This document shows positions 9,355 through 15,380 of a stretch of 26,557 nt of DNA, piece after piece. A program made the translations under genes and the position numbers. The notes under the pieces are model-generated. The model had not been told where the DNA came from, ran no database searches, and saw nothing but the letters and a program-made list of their open reading frames with translations. Source of the DNA: DASSKF01 sp035690725 (GTDB taxonomy: Bacteria; Actinomycetota; Actinomycetes; Actinomycetales; Dermatophilaceae); assembly GCA_035690725.1 (NCBI GenBank), contig DASSKF010000017.1, positions 1 to 26,557 on the forward strand, written 5' to 3'. Each line of letters opens with the position of its first letter. The first letter of the stretch is position 1.

Positions 9355-10125
9355 TCAGCGGCTGGCCACCAGGTGGAAGACCCGGCTGAGCTGCCGGTAG
9401 GGGTCGCGACGGCTGGCCTCGAGCTCCACCTCGACGACCTGGCGCAGCTCGTCCTCCGCGGCGGCGTCGAGGTCCATCCAGTCGGAGAACAGCCAGACGC
9501 CGTACCACTCCACCGGTCTGGCTCCGTGCTCGTCGAGCAGCCGGGACAGGCCCTCGACGGTGTCGGCCCGGGTCTCCACCCCGAGGACGCCGTGCTCCCC
9601 GACGGCGTCGAACGCCGCCCGCGCGTCGGCCCAGCGGCGCTCGAGCGCGGGGCGGACGGCCAGGGTGGCAGCGTTGAGCGCCAGCACCGAGACGATGCCC
9701 CCGGGCACCGCGCACTCGCACAGCGCCCGGACCATCGGATCGGGGTCGGCCAGGTACATCAGCACGCCGTGGCACAGCACCACCTCGAAGCGCCGTCCGG
9801 CGGTCGCCGAGGCCGCGTCCTCGCCGCGCCCCCGGACCAGCCGGACCCGCCGGCGGACCTCCGGCGGTTCGGCGGCGAGCCGTCGCTCTGCGGCCGCGAG
9901 CATCGACTCCGAGGAGTCGAGCAGGACCACCTCGTGGCCCAGCCGGGCCAGGGGGAACGACTGGTGCCCGGCACCGCCGCCGACGTCGAGCACCGCCGCC
10001 GGAGCCGGTGGCAGGTGCGCGGTCAGCTGCCGGTGCAGGACGTCGGTGCGCACCCGGCCCTTGGCCGTCGCGTAGGCGCCCTCGACGAACGGGTCGGTCA
10101 GTGCGGCCCACGCGTCCTCGTCCAC
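9355..10125 (-). CDS. CmoM-like SAM-dependent methyltransferase
   Basis: The 256-residue class I methyltransferase has motif I VLDVGGGAG (45-53), the acidic end of strand 2 at D70, and LCHGVLMYLADP (117-128). The N-terminal AYATAKGRVR and the C-terminal SRRDPYRQLSRVFHLVASR closely recall E. coli CmoM (SmtA), which completes mcmo5U34 in tRNA. CmoM needs cmo5U made by CmoA/CmoB, which actinobacteria generally lack, so the real substrate may differ. The GTG start at 10125 sits 7 nt after TAGGTT, a leaderless arrangement. The NYN-domain gene lies 60 bp upstream on the same strand, separated by a strong hairpin, so the two are probably separate transcripts. Methyltransferase identity is sure; tRNA as substrate is only a possibility. 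Confidence 0.82.
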   Translation of the reverse strand: MDEDAWAALTDPFVEGAYATAKGRVRTDVLHRQLTAHLPPAPAAVLDVGGGAGHQSFPLARLGHEVVLLDSSESMLAAAERRLAAEPPEVRRRVRLVRGRGEDAASATAGRRFEVVLCHGVLMYLADPDPMVRALCECAVPGGIVSVLALNAATLAVRPALERRWADARAAFDAVGEHGVLGVETRADTVEGLSRLLDEHGARPVEWYGVWLFSDWMDLDAAAEDELRQVVEVELEASRRDPYRQLSRVFHLVASR

Positions 10126-10132
10126 GACGCCG

Positions 10133-10138
10133 AACCTA
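10133..10138 (-). promoter_or_regulatory. -10 hexamer TAGGTT for the methyltransferase gene
   Basis: TAGGTT on the minus strand fits TANNNT and ends 7 nt before the GTG at 10125, implying a leaderless transcript. The expected -35 position falls inside the neighbouring hairpin and is not recognisable. Confidence 0.45.
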
Positions 10139-10139
10139 C

Positions 10140-10169
10140 CCGGCCACCCGGTCCCGGGTCGGTGGCCGG
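10140..10169 (-). terminator. Hairpin between the NYN gene and the methyltransferase gene
   Basis: CCGGCCACC (10140-10148) and GGTGGCCGG (10161-10169) form a perfect 9-bp stem around a 12-nt loop. It lies 16 nt beyond the NYN stop and just upstream of the methyltransferase -10, consistent with a terminator. No T-tract is present. Confidence 0.5.
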
Positions 10170-10185
10170 CCGCCTCGGAGGACGG

Positions 10186-10554
10186 TCAGCCGGTCCGGTC
10201 GAGCAGCCACGAGGGCCCGACGCAGGTGCCCCCCGCGGCCGCGACCCGAGCTCGCAGCCCCCGGTCCGCCGTGACGACCACCACCTCGTCGCCGTCCCTG
10301 CTGCGGGCACGCGCCTCGTCCACGATCGCGTCGTCACCGGAGCCGGCGGCGTGAACGGTCAGGACGGTGCCGACCCGACCGGCCGGTCGCCCGCGACGGG
10401 CGGCGCCCTCGAGGACCAGCACGACCAGGTCGTGGTCCAGGTCGCTGCGCGCAATGTCCTCGTGGAGTCGTGCGGCCGCTCCCGGCCGGTCCCGCCACCA
10501 GCCGGTCGGCCGGCTTCCGACCACGTTGGCGCCGTCGACGACGAGGACCCTCAT
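10186..10554 (-). CDS. NYN (PIN-like) domain protein, putative ribonuclease
   Basis: This small single-domain protein of 122 residues starts MRVLVVDGANVVGSRP, with the D7 and N10 pair of the NYN/PIN-like nuclease fold. Further acidic residues occur at D74/D75 (GSGDDAIVDEA) and D97 (VVTADRGL), the expected metal-site positions. Such proteins are generally metal-dependent RNases or RNA-processing factors; the substrate is unknown. The ATG at 10554 was chosen because the fold begins immediately after it; the frame extends upstream only into non-conserved sequence. The gene is divergent from the VOC gene, with 56 bp between starts. A toxin role is possible for PIN-like proteins, but no antitoxin-like partner is adjacent. 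Confidence 0.72.
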   Translation of the reverse strand: MRVLVVDGANVVGSRPTGWWRDRPGAAARLHEDIARSDLDHDLVVLVLEGAARRGRPAGRVGTVLTVHAAGSGDDAIVDEARARSRDGDEVVVVTADRGLRARVAAAGGTCVGPSWLLDRTG

Positions 10555-10610
10555 GGGAGGACAGTCTGGCCCGCTCCGGGGCTGTCGGTGCCGCGGGGCA
10601 GGGTGGCTGC

Positions 10611-11045
10611 ATGGCACGTGAGATGCAGGTCACCTTCGACTGCGCGGACCCTGCCGCGCTGGCCGCGTTCTGGTGTGCGGCCCTCGACTACGAGATCCAG
10701 CCGCCCCCGCCGGGCTTCGCCGACTGGGAGGCGTTCCTCGACGCCCAGGGCGTCCCACCGGAGCGTCGTCACGACGCGTCGGCCTGCCTGGACCCCGACG
10801 GACGCGGCCCCCGGTTGTTCTTCCAGCGGGTACCCGAGGGCAAGTCGGCCAAGAACCGCGTCCACCTCGACGTGCGCGGCGCACCGGGGCTCGAGGGGGA
10901 CGCCCGGATGTCGACGCTCGAGGAGCTCGCAGAGCGGCTGGTCGGCCGCGGCGCCACCCGGGTGCAGCGGTTCGAGCCGGGTGGCATGTCGAACGGCTTC
11001 ATCGTGATGCGCGACCCCGAGGGCAACGAGTTCTGCCTCGACTAG
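10611..11045 (+). CDS. VOC superfamily (glyoxalase-like domain) protein
   Basis: The 144-residue protein has the vicinal-oxygen-chelate layout: MQVTFDCADPAALAAFWCAALDY at the start and GFIVMRDPEGNEFCLD at the end, the typical DPxGNxF/C-x motif. A central beta-rich half contains NRVHLDVRG. This resembles the actinobacterial Glyoxalase_6-type proteins of unknown function, so glyoxalase I activity should not be assumed. Families of this kind include dioxygenases, isomerases and antibiotic-binding proteins. The ATG follows CAGGGT by 6 nt, again a weak leaderless -10. The gene is convergent with the SARP gene, and both stop codons lie within one CTAG tetramer at 11042-11045. Confidence 0.78.
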   Translation: MAREMQVTFDCADPAALAAFWCAALDYEIQPPPPGFADWEAFLDAQGVPPERRHDASACLDPDGRGPRLFFQRVPEGKSAKNRVHLDVRGAPGLEGDARMSTLEELAERLVGRGATRVQRFEPGGMSNGFIVMRDPEGNEFCLD

Positions 11046-11752
11046 CGGGCCCGACCCAGGTACGGCTCGACGAGTTCGGCCAGGGCCGGGCTGGGGGTGA
11101 CTCCCAGCTCGGCGTCGAGCAGCTCGCGGCAGGCCCGGAACTGGCGCAGGGCCGCGTCGACGTTGCCCTCGGCGAGGTGGATGCGCACCACCAGACGGTG
11201 CGCCGACTCCCGCAGCTGGTCGTTGCGCAGCGCGGTGAAGGCGGTCGCCAACGCCGGGCCCGGCCTGCCTCGGGCCAGCTGCTCGTTCGCGGCGGTCTCG
11301 AGCGCGTGCACGTGCAGCTGGTGCACCCGCTGCCGCTCGGGCTCGAGCCACTCGTCGTCCCACCCGGGTAGCAGGTCCGCGGTCTCGGCCGGCGGGTCCA
11401 GGTCGTCGTCGGCGACCGCTCCCGGGTTCCGCAGGAGGCGTTGTGCCCAGCGGACGCACTCCGACAGGTCGACCGCAACGCCGGACGACAGGGTCAGGGT
11501 GTGCGTGCCGACGTCCAGCACGCCGGGGGTCCGGTGCTGCAGACGCCACACCGCGGTGCGCAGCGCGGCCAGTGCGGCGTCCTCACCGTGATCGGGCCAG
11601 AGCATGCCGGCGATGACGTAGCGGCTGGACCAGGAGTGGACGGCCAGGAGGGCCGTCAACCGTTGCAGGGCCGGGCCCAGCTGCCGCGGTCGACCGTCGA
11701 TGCAGAAGCAGAACCGGCCCAGCAGCTGCAGAGTCAGCACCTGCTCCGTCAC
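11042..11752 (-). CDS. SARP-type transcriptional activator (winged helix plus BTAD)
   Basis: The 236-residue protein has an N-terminal OmpR-like winged helix (about 5-95; LQLLGRFCFCIDGRP, then LWPDHGEDAALAALRTAVWRLQ). A bacterial transcriptional activation domain follows (about 100-236; LHVHALETAANEQLARG, RLVVRIHLAEGNVDAALRQF, LGVTPSPAL). This is the small AfsR/SARP architecture without an ATPase module. SARPs bind direct repeats spaced by one or two helical turns beside a -10 and activate secondary-metabolite genes. The GTG at 11752 has GAGAGGG 6 nt upstream; a longer frame to 11908 overlaps the divergent gene's start and was rejected. The FAD oxidase starts 97 bp away in the opposite direction and is the obvious target. 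The stop shares CTAG with the convergent VOC gene. Confidence 0.85.
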   Translation of the reverse strand: MTEQVLTLQLLGRFCFCIDGRPRQLGPALQRLTALLAVHSWSSRYVIAGMLWPDHGEDAALAALRTAVWRLQHRTPGVLDVGTHTLTLSSGVAVDLSECVRWAQRLLRNPGAVADDDLDPPAETADLLPGWDDEWLEPERQRVHQLHVHALETAANEQLARGRPGPALATAFTALRNDQLRESAHRLVVRIHLAEGNVDAALRQFRACRELLDAELGVTPSPALAELVEPYLGRAR

Positions 11753-11799
11753 GTGCCGCCCTCTCAGCCCATCCGCACCAGCATCCCCTCGGGCAGGAG

Positions 11800-11842
11800 G
11801 TGCGTCAATGGTGACGCCGCTGTGACGGTGGGCTGGTTCGCT
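11800..11842 (+). promoter_or_regulatory. Putative SARP operator and -10 for the FAD oxidase
   Basis: GTGCGT (11800), GTGACG (11811) and GTGACG (11822) recur with an exact 11-bp period. Taking the last heptamer as 11822-11828, an 8-bp gap leads to TTCGCT (11837-11842), and 7 nt later comes the ATG at 11850. Known SARP sites are heptameric direct repeats at 11- or 22-bp spacing with the 3' repeat 8 bp from the -10. The -10 itself is a poor match, as expected for an activated promoter. Binding is inferred. Confidence 0.5.
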
Positions 11843-11849
11843 GCACCCC

Positions 11850-13247
11850 ATGAGCATCGACACCCTTGCGTCAGTGGGCCTCCCCGATGGGTTCAGGGGA
11901 AGGGCCATCCATGCCGCCGATCCGGAGTACGACCGGGCACGCGCGGTCTACAACGGCAGCATCGACCGGCACCCCCTGCTCATCGTGCAGCCGACCGGAG
12001 TGGCTGACGTGCGAGACGCCGTCGCCTTCGCCCGCCGGCAGCAGCTTCCGCTCGCCGTGCGCTGTGGCGGCCACCAGGTCGCCGGGCTCGGTGCCACCGA
12101 GGGCGGTGTGCTCCTCGATCTCTCCACCCTCAAGGGGGTGCGCGTCGACCCCGCGACGGGGACCGCGCACGCCAGCGCCGGAACCTTGTGGGGGGAGTAC
12201 GACCGCGACCTGGAGATGCTCGGCCTGGCCACCCCGGGCGGCCGGGTCACCACGACGGGCATCGGTGGCTTCACCCTCGGTGGGGGCTACGGCTGGCTGT
12301 CCACGATGTACGGGCTCGCGTGCGACAACCTGGTCGGCGCCGACGTCGTCACGGCCAGCGGAAAGCTCCTGCACGTCACCGACGACACCGAGCCCGAGCT
12401 GATGTGGGCGCTCCGGGGAGCGGGGTCCAACTTCGGGGTCGTGACCTCCTTCGAGTTCCGGACCCACCAGCTCCCGCCCCTGGTCATGGCCGGGCTGCTC
12501 GTCCTGCCCAACGACGGGCCGCGCAGCGAGGAGGCCGCGCGAGCCTACCGGGACTTCATCGAGACGGCTCCCCGCGAGCTCGTCACCGCCTTGGCGACGG
12601 TCCTCGCACCCCCCGAGGACTTCGTTCCCCCCGACCTGGTGGGCAAGCCCATCTTCGGCGTCGTCGTCGCCTGGCTCGGTGACTCGGCCGACGCCGAGGA
12701 CGCCGTGGCACCACTGCGCAGGATCATGGACGGTGGTGTCGACCTGCTGCAGCCGACGCCGTACACGGCGCTGCAGTCCATGCTCGACGGGTTTGCACCC
12801 AAGGGGTGGCACAACTACCACCGGGGCCACCACCTGACCGGACTACCGGACGACGTGCTCGACGAATATCTGGCGAGCGGTCGCGACATCGGGTCGCCGA
12901 TGACGCAGGGCATCGTCTTCCGGAACGGCGGCGCCATCGCCGAGGTGTCCGAGGAGGCCACCGCGGTGAGCAACCGGAGCGCCCCGTACATGGCCCACCC
13001 CATCGCCTGCTGGCACGACGGCTCCGAGACCGAGCACGAGATGGAGTGGGTCCGACGGTTCAGCGCCGCGTTCGAGCCTGCCATGACCGGCGGGGTGTAC
13101 CTCAACTTCGAGCCGGGCACCGACGTGGCTGACGTCCGGGCGGGGTACGGCGACAGCAAGGCCGCACGGCTCGCCGAGCTGAAGGCGGAGTGGGACCCGG
13201 ACAACGTGTTCCGCAGCAACCACAACCTCGCCCTCATCGATCGTTAG
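11850..13247 (+). CDS. Bicovalent FAD-dependent oxidase (BBE family)
   Basis: The 465-residue flavoprotein has an FAD-binding PCMH-type N-terminal half and a C-terminal berberine-bridge-enzyme (BBE) segment. His75 in RCGGH is the expected 8-alpha-histidyl ligand and Cys158 in YGLACDN the 6-S-cysteinyl ligand, so FAD should be bound through two covalent links. TTTGIGGFTLGGGYGWL precedes that Cys. The C-terminus contains YLNFEPG and RLAELKAEWDPDNVFRSNHN, the BBE signature. Members oxidise sugars, alcohols or late antibiotic intermediates with O2, releasing H2O2. No signal peptide is visible. It is divergent from a SARP regulator and followed by an OsmC peroxide-type gene, which would fit an H2O2-producing enzyme, though that link is inference. 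The substrate is unknown. Confidence 0.88.
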   Translation: MSIDTLASVGLPDGFRGRAIHAADPEYDRARAVYNGSIDRHPLLIVQPTGVADVRDAVAFARRQQLPLAVRCGGHQVAGLGATEGGVLLDLSTLKGVRVDPATGTAHASAGTLWGEYDRDLEMLGLATPGGRVTTTGIGGFTLGGGYGWLSTMYGLACDNLVGADVVTASGKLLHVTDDTEPELMWALRGAGSNFGVVTSFEFRTHQLPPLVMAGLLVLPNDGPRSEEAARAYRDFIETAPRELVTALATVLAPPEDFVPPDLVGKPIFGVVVAWLGDSADAEDAVAPLRRIMDGGVDLLQPTPYTALQSMLDGFAPKGWHNYHRGHHLTGLPDDVLDEYLASGRDIGSPMTQGIVFRNGGAIAEVSEEATAVSNRSAPYMAHPIACWHDGSETEHEMEWVRRFSAAFEPAMTGGVYLNFEPGTDVADVRAGYGDSKAARLAELKAEWDPDNVFRSNHNLALIDR

Positions 13248-13256
13248 GTGACCACT

Positions 13257-13321
13257 CGTGGGAAATGATCGTTGGGTCCGGTGGCCGAACCGGCCACCGG
13301 ACCCAACGATCATTTCCCACG
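13257..13321. repeat. Perfect 31-bp inverted repeat with 3-nt loop
   Basis: The arm 13257-13287 is the exact reverse complement of 13291-13321, around the loop AAC. It begins 9 nt after the FAD-oxidase stop and ends 2 nt before the -10-like CACAAT of the OsmC gene. It can end transcription of the oxidase and would also cover the OsmC -35 region. There is no T-tract. The arm includes AATGATCGTTGGGTCC, less GC-rich than the surroundings. Perfection over 31 bp suggests selection or a recently formed or mobile palindromic element. Confidence 0.85.
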
Positions 13322-13323
13322 GC

Positions 13324-13329
13324 CACAAT
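13324..13329 (+). promoter_or_regulatory. -10-like hexamer CACAAT for the OsmC gene
   Basis: CACAAT ends 6 nt before the ATG at 13336, fitting the leaderless pattern (A at position 2, T at position 6). The matching -35 would fall inside the right arm of the 31-bp inverted repeat, so hairpin or protein binding there could affect initiation. Confidence 0.4.
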
Positions 13330-13335
13330 GGCGGC

Positions 13336-13845
13336 ATGGACGCCTCCGAGCTGCGCGCGGCGCAGGCACCCCTGAAGCAGCAGTACCGGGCCGATCCGCC
13401 GGCGGCACGCACGCCGGTGTCGGCGCGGGGAAGCTTCGCCGGCACCGGGGTCACCGCCACGATCGCGACGGGCGCCGGACCCGTCCGTGCCGGACTGCAC
13501 CGGGCCACGGGCGGCGACGGGAGCGACGTCTGCTCCGGCGACATGCTGCTCGAGGCGGTCCTCGCGTGTGCCGGCGTGACCCTGCGCAGCGTCGCGACCG
13601 GCATGGGCATCGCCATCCGCTCTGCTGACCTGGCCGCCGAGGGGAGCTTCGACGCGCGCGGAACGCTGGGCATCGACCGCGCGGTCCCCGTCGGGGTGAC
13701 CGGGGTGACCGTCACGGCCACGCTCGACACGGATGCCGGTGACGACCAGCTCGCCCGGTTGGCCACCATGACGGAGCGCTACTGCGTGGTCGGCCGGTCG
13801 CTCGCCGAGCCGCCGGAGATCGTCGTCCGCCGCCACGGCGGCTGA
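13336..13845 (+). CDS. OsmC family protein
   Basis: The 169-residue protein has the OsmC/Ohr fold pattern: a conserved helix with DMLLEAVLACAGVTL containing Cys78, and a late ERYCVVGRSL containing Cys150. These are the expected thiol pair that reduces organic hydroperoxides in OsmC/Ohr. A third Cys (C66, DVCSGDM) is extra. Some OsmC-family members are not peroxidases, so the activity is probable rather than certain. The ATG at 13336 was chosen because the in-frame extension to 13258 consists only of the hairpin sequence. Its neighbour, the FAD oxidase, should make H2O2, but the hairpin between them argues for separate transcripts. Confidence 0.82.
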   Translation: MDASELRAAQAPLKQQYRADPPAARTPVSARGSFAGTGVTATIATGAGPVRAGLHRATGGDGSDVCSGDMLLEAVLACAGVTLRSVATGMGIAIRSADLAAEGSFDARGTLGIDRAVPVGVTGVTVTATLDTDAGDDQLARLATMTERYCVVGRSLAEPPEIVVRRHGG

Positions 13846-13868
13846 CGACGTCGCCCGGTGAGGGCCGC

Positions 13869-14519
13869 TCAGTCGTCGAACCGCGCCCTGGCGGGACGCG
13901 ACGACCGCGGTGCCATCAGGTAGAAGAGGCCCAACGTGACGCAGACCGCCAGCGTCAGGTAGGGGGTCACCAGACCCGCCAAGGCGGCCACGAGGTATGC
14001 CGGCGGCGCGATCACGGCGCGCCGCAGGACCGCTCGCGTCTCGGAGTCGGCATGCGGTTGGCGCAACAGGTGGGGGCGCCGAACGAGCAGGTGCCACTGC
14101 AGCGCGACGAAGACCGACGAGGTGACCAGGAACGACCCCGCATAGACCACGGCGGCGAGGTGCCCGCCGGGCGCGTCCAGGTAGGTCGCCAGGAGCGATG
14201 TGGTGAAGGGCAGCACCACGATGCACATGAGGAGAAACAGGTTCAGCACCAGGACGGAGTGGTCCACGCTGGCCAGGCGCCGCAGCATCGTGTGGTGGTT
14301 GATCCACATGATGCCGATCGCGACGAAGGAGATGACGTAGGCCGCGTAGTTGGGCCACAGGTCGACCAACTGCCGGCCCAGTCCGTTGCCGTCGTCGGAC
14401 TCCGGCACCCGGAGGTCCAGGACGAGCAGGGTGATCGCGACGGCGATCACGCCGTCCGAGAACGCCTCGATCCTGCTGCTGCCGAACGTGTCGGACCGTG
14501 ACAGCCCGCTCGGCCGCAT
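13869..14519 (-). CDS. TMEM175-like (DUF1211) potassium channel family protein
   Basis: The 216-residue membrane protein carries the family hallmark RIEAFSDGVIAVAITLLVLDL, with FSDG at residues 20-23 in the first helix. About six hydrophobic segments follow, including ISFVAIGIMWINHHTML, VVLPFTTSLLATYL and YLTLAVCVTLGLFYLM. Bacterial TMEM175 proteins form tetrameric K+-permeable channels. The ATG at 14519 was chosen because TATGCT lies 6 nt upstream; an ATG at 14543 in the same frame adds eight residues, but its GGGAGGG is only 1 nt away. It lies downstream of the fabG-like gene on the same strand, with its own promoter likely. Its physiological role here is unknown. Confidence 0.82.
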   Translation of the reverse strand: MRPSGLSRSDTFGSSRIEAFSDGVIAVAITLLVLDLRVPESDDGNGLGRQLVDLWPNYAAYVISFVAIGIMWINHHTMLRRLASVDHSVLVLNLFLLMCIVVLPFTTSLLATYLDAPGGHLAAVVYAGSFLVTSSVFVALQWHLLVRRPHLLRQPHADSETRAVLRRAVIAPPAYLVAALAGLVTPYLTLAVCVTLGLFYLMAPRSSRPARARFDD

Positions 14520-14525
14520 GAGGTC

Positions 14526-14531
14526 AGCATA
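14526..14531 (-). promoter_or_regulatory. -10 hexamer TATGCT for the TMEM175-like gene
   Basis: TATGCT (TANNNT) ends 6 nt before the ATG at 14519 on the minus strand, which favours that start over the ATG at 14543. No clear -35 is seen. Confidence 0.45.
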
Positions 14532-14600
14532 GGGGTCGGTCATGCCCTCCCACGGGCAGATCGCCGTCGACGAGGGCGGCGCGACCGGCCACCGGCTCCG

Positions 14601-15380
14601 TCAGTCCTTCGGGCCGCCGGCGACGTAGATGACCTGGCCGGAGACGAAGCCGGCCCCCTCGCTCGCGAGGAAGGAGATGGTCGCGGCGATGTCCTCCGGC
14701 TGTCCGACCCGGCCGACCGGGATCTGCTCGGCGGCGGCGCGCAGGAAGTCCTCGAACGGCATACCGACCCGCTCGGCGGTGGCGCGGGTCATGTCCGTCT
14801 CGATGAAACCGGGGGCCACGGCGTTCGCGGTGACCCCGAAGCGCCCCAGCTCGATCGCGAGGGTCTTGGTGAAGCCCTGCATGCCGGCCTTGGCGGCCGA
14901 GTAGTTCACCTGACCGCGGTTGCCCAGCGCCGAGGTGGACGACAGGTTCACGATCCGGCCGTACTTCTGCTCGGTCATGTGCGCCTGGACCGCGCGGGTC
15001 ATGAGGAAGGCCCCGCGCAGGTGCACCCCGAGGACGGTGTCCCAGTCGTCGGCGCTCATCCTGAACAGCAGGTTGTCGCGGATCACGCCGGCGTTGTTGA
15101 CGAGGACGGTCGGTGCGCCGAGCTCGCTCGTCACGCGCTCCACCGCGGCGCCGACCTGGCCCTCCCGGCTCACATCGGCTCCCACGCCGAGGGCGCGACC
15201 GCCGGCGTCCGTGATCGCCGAAACCGTGCCGGCGCAGGCCCCCTCGTCGAGGTCGATGACGGCAACGGCGTGCCCGTCGGCCGCGAGCCGACGGGCGGTC
15301 GCCGCGCCGATACCGCGGGCACCCCCGGTCACGACGGCGACGCGGCCGGTGCTGTCGCCAGGGGTCGTCGTGCTGCTCAT
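14601..15380 (-). CDS. SDR, FabG-like or 3-hydroxyacyl-CoA dehydrogenase
   Basis: The 259-residue classical SDR has TGGARGIG (18-25), VNNAG, a Ser in NLSSTS (about 145-150), and Y160/K164 in NYSAAK. It ends VSGQVIYVAGGPKD. The usual active-site Asn (VNL) is His in VLGVHLRGAF, a feature shared with the hydroxyacyl-CoA dehydrogenase domain of peroxisomal MFE-2. HMTEQKYGRIVNLSS is also MFE-2-like, so a CoA-linked 3-hydroxyacyl substrate is as likely as an ACP-linked one. The ATG at 15380 has AAGGAGA a few nucleotides upstream and overlaps the tesB stop by one base (TGATG), so translation is coupled to the thioesterase. This pairing supports action on acyl-CoA. Confidence 0.86.
   Translation of the reverse strand: MSSTTTPGDSTGRVAVVTGGARGIGAATARRLAADGHAVAVIDLDEGACAGTVSAITDAGGRALGVGADVSREGQVGAAVERVTSELGAPTVLVNNAGVIRDNLLFRMSADDWDTVLGVHLRGAFLMTRAVQAHMTEQKYGRIVNLSSTSALGNRGQVNYSAAKAGMQGFTKTLAIELGRFGVTANAVAPGFIETDMTRATAERVGMPFEDFLRAAAEQIPVGRVGQPEDIAATISFLASEGAGFVSGQVIYVAGGPKD

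Noticed and set aside
10186..10554. The NYN protein as the toxin of a toxin-antitoxin pair
   Set aside because: PIN-like folds occur in VapC toxins, but the neighbours are a methyltransferase and a divergent VOC gene, and no small antitoxin-like gene is adjacent.
13258..13335. A 26-residue N-terminal extension of the OsmC protein
   Set aside because: It is encoded entirely by the 31-bp inverted repeat and its flank. The ATG at 13336 with CACAAT 6 nt upstream is the better start.
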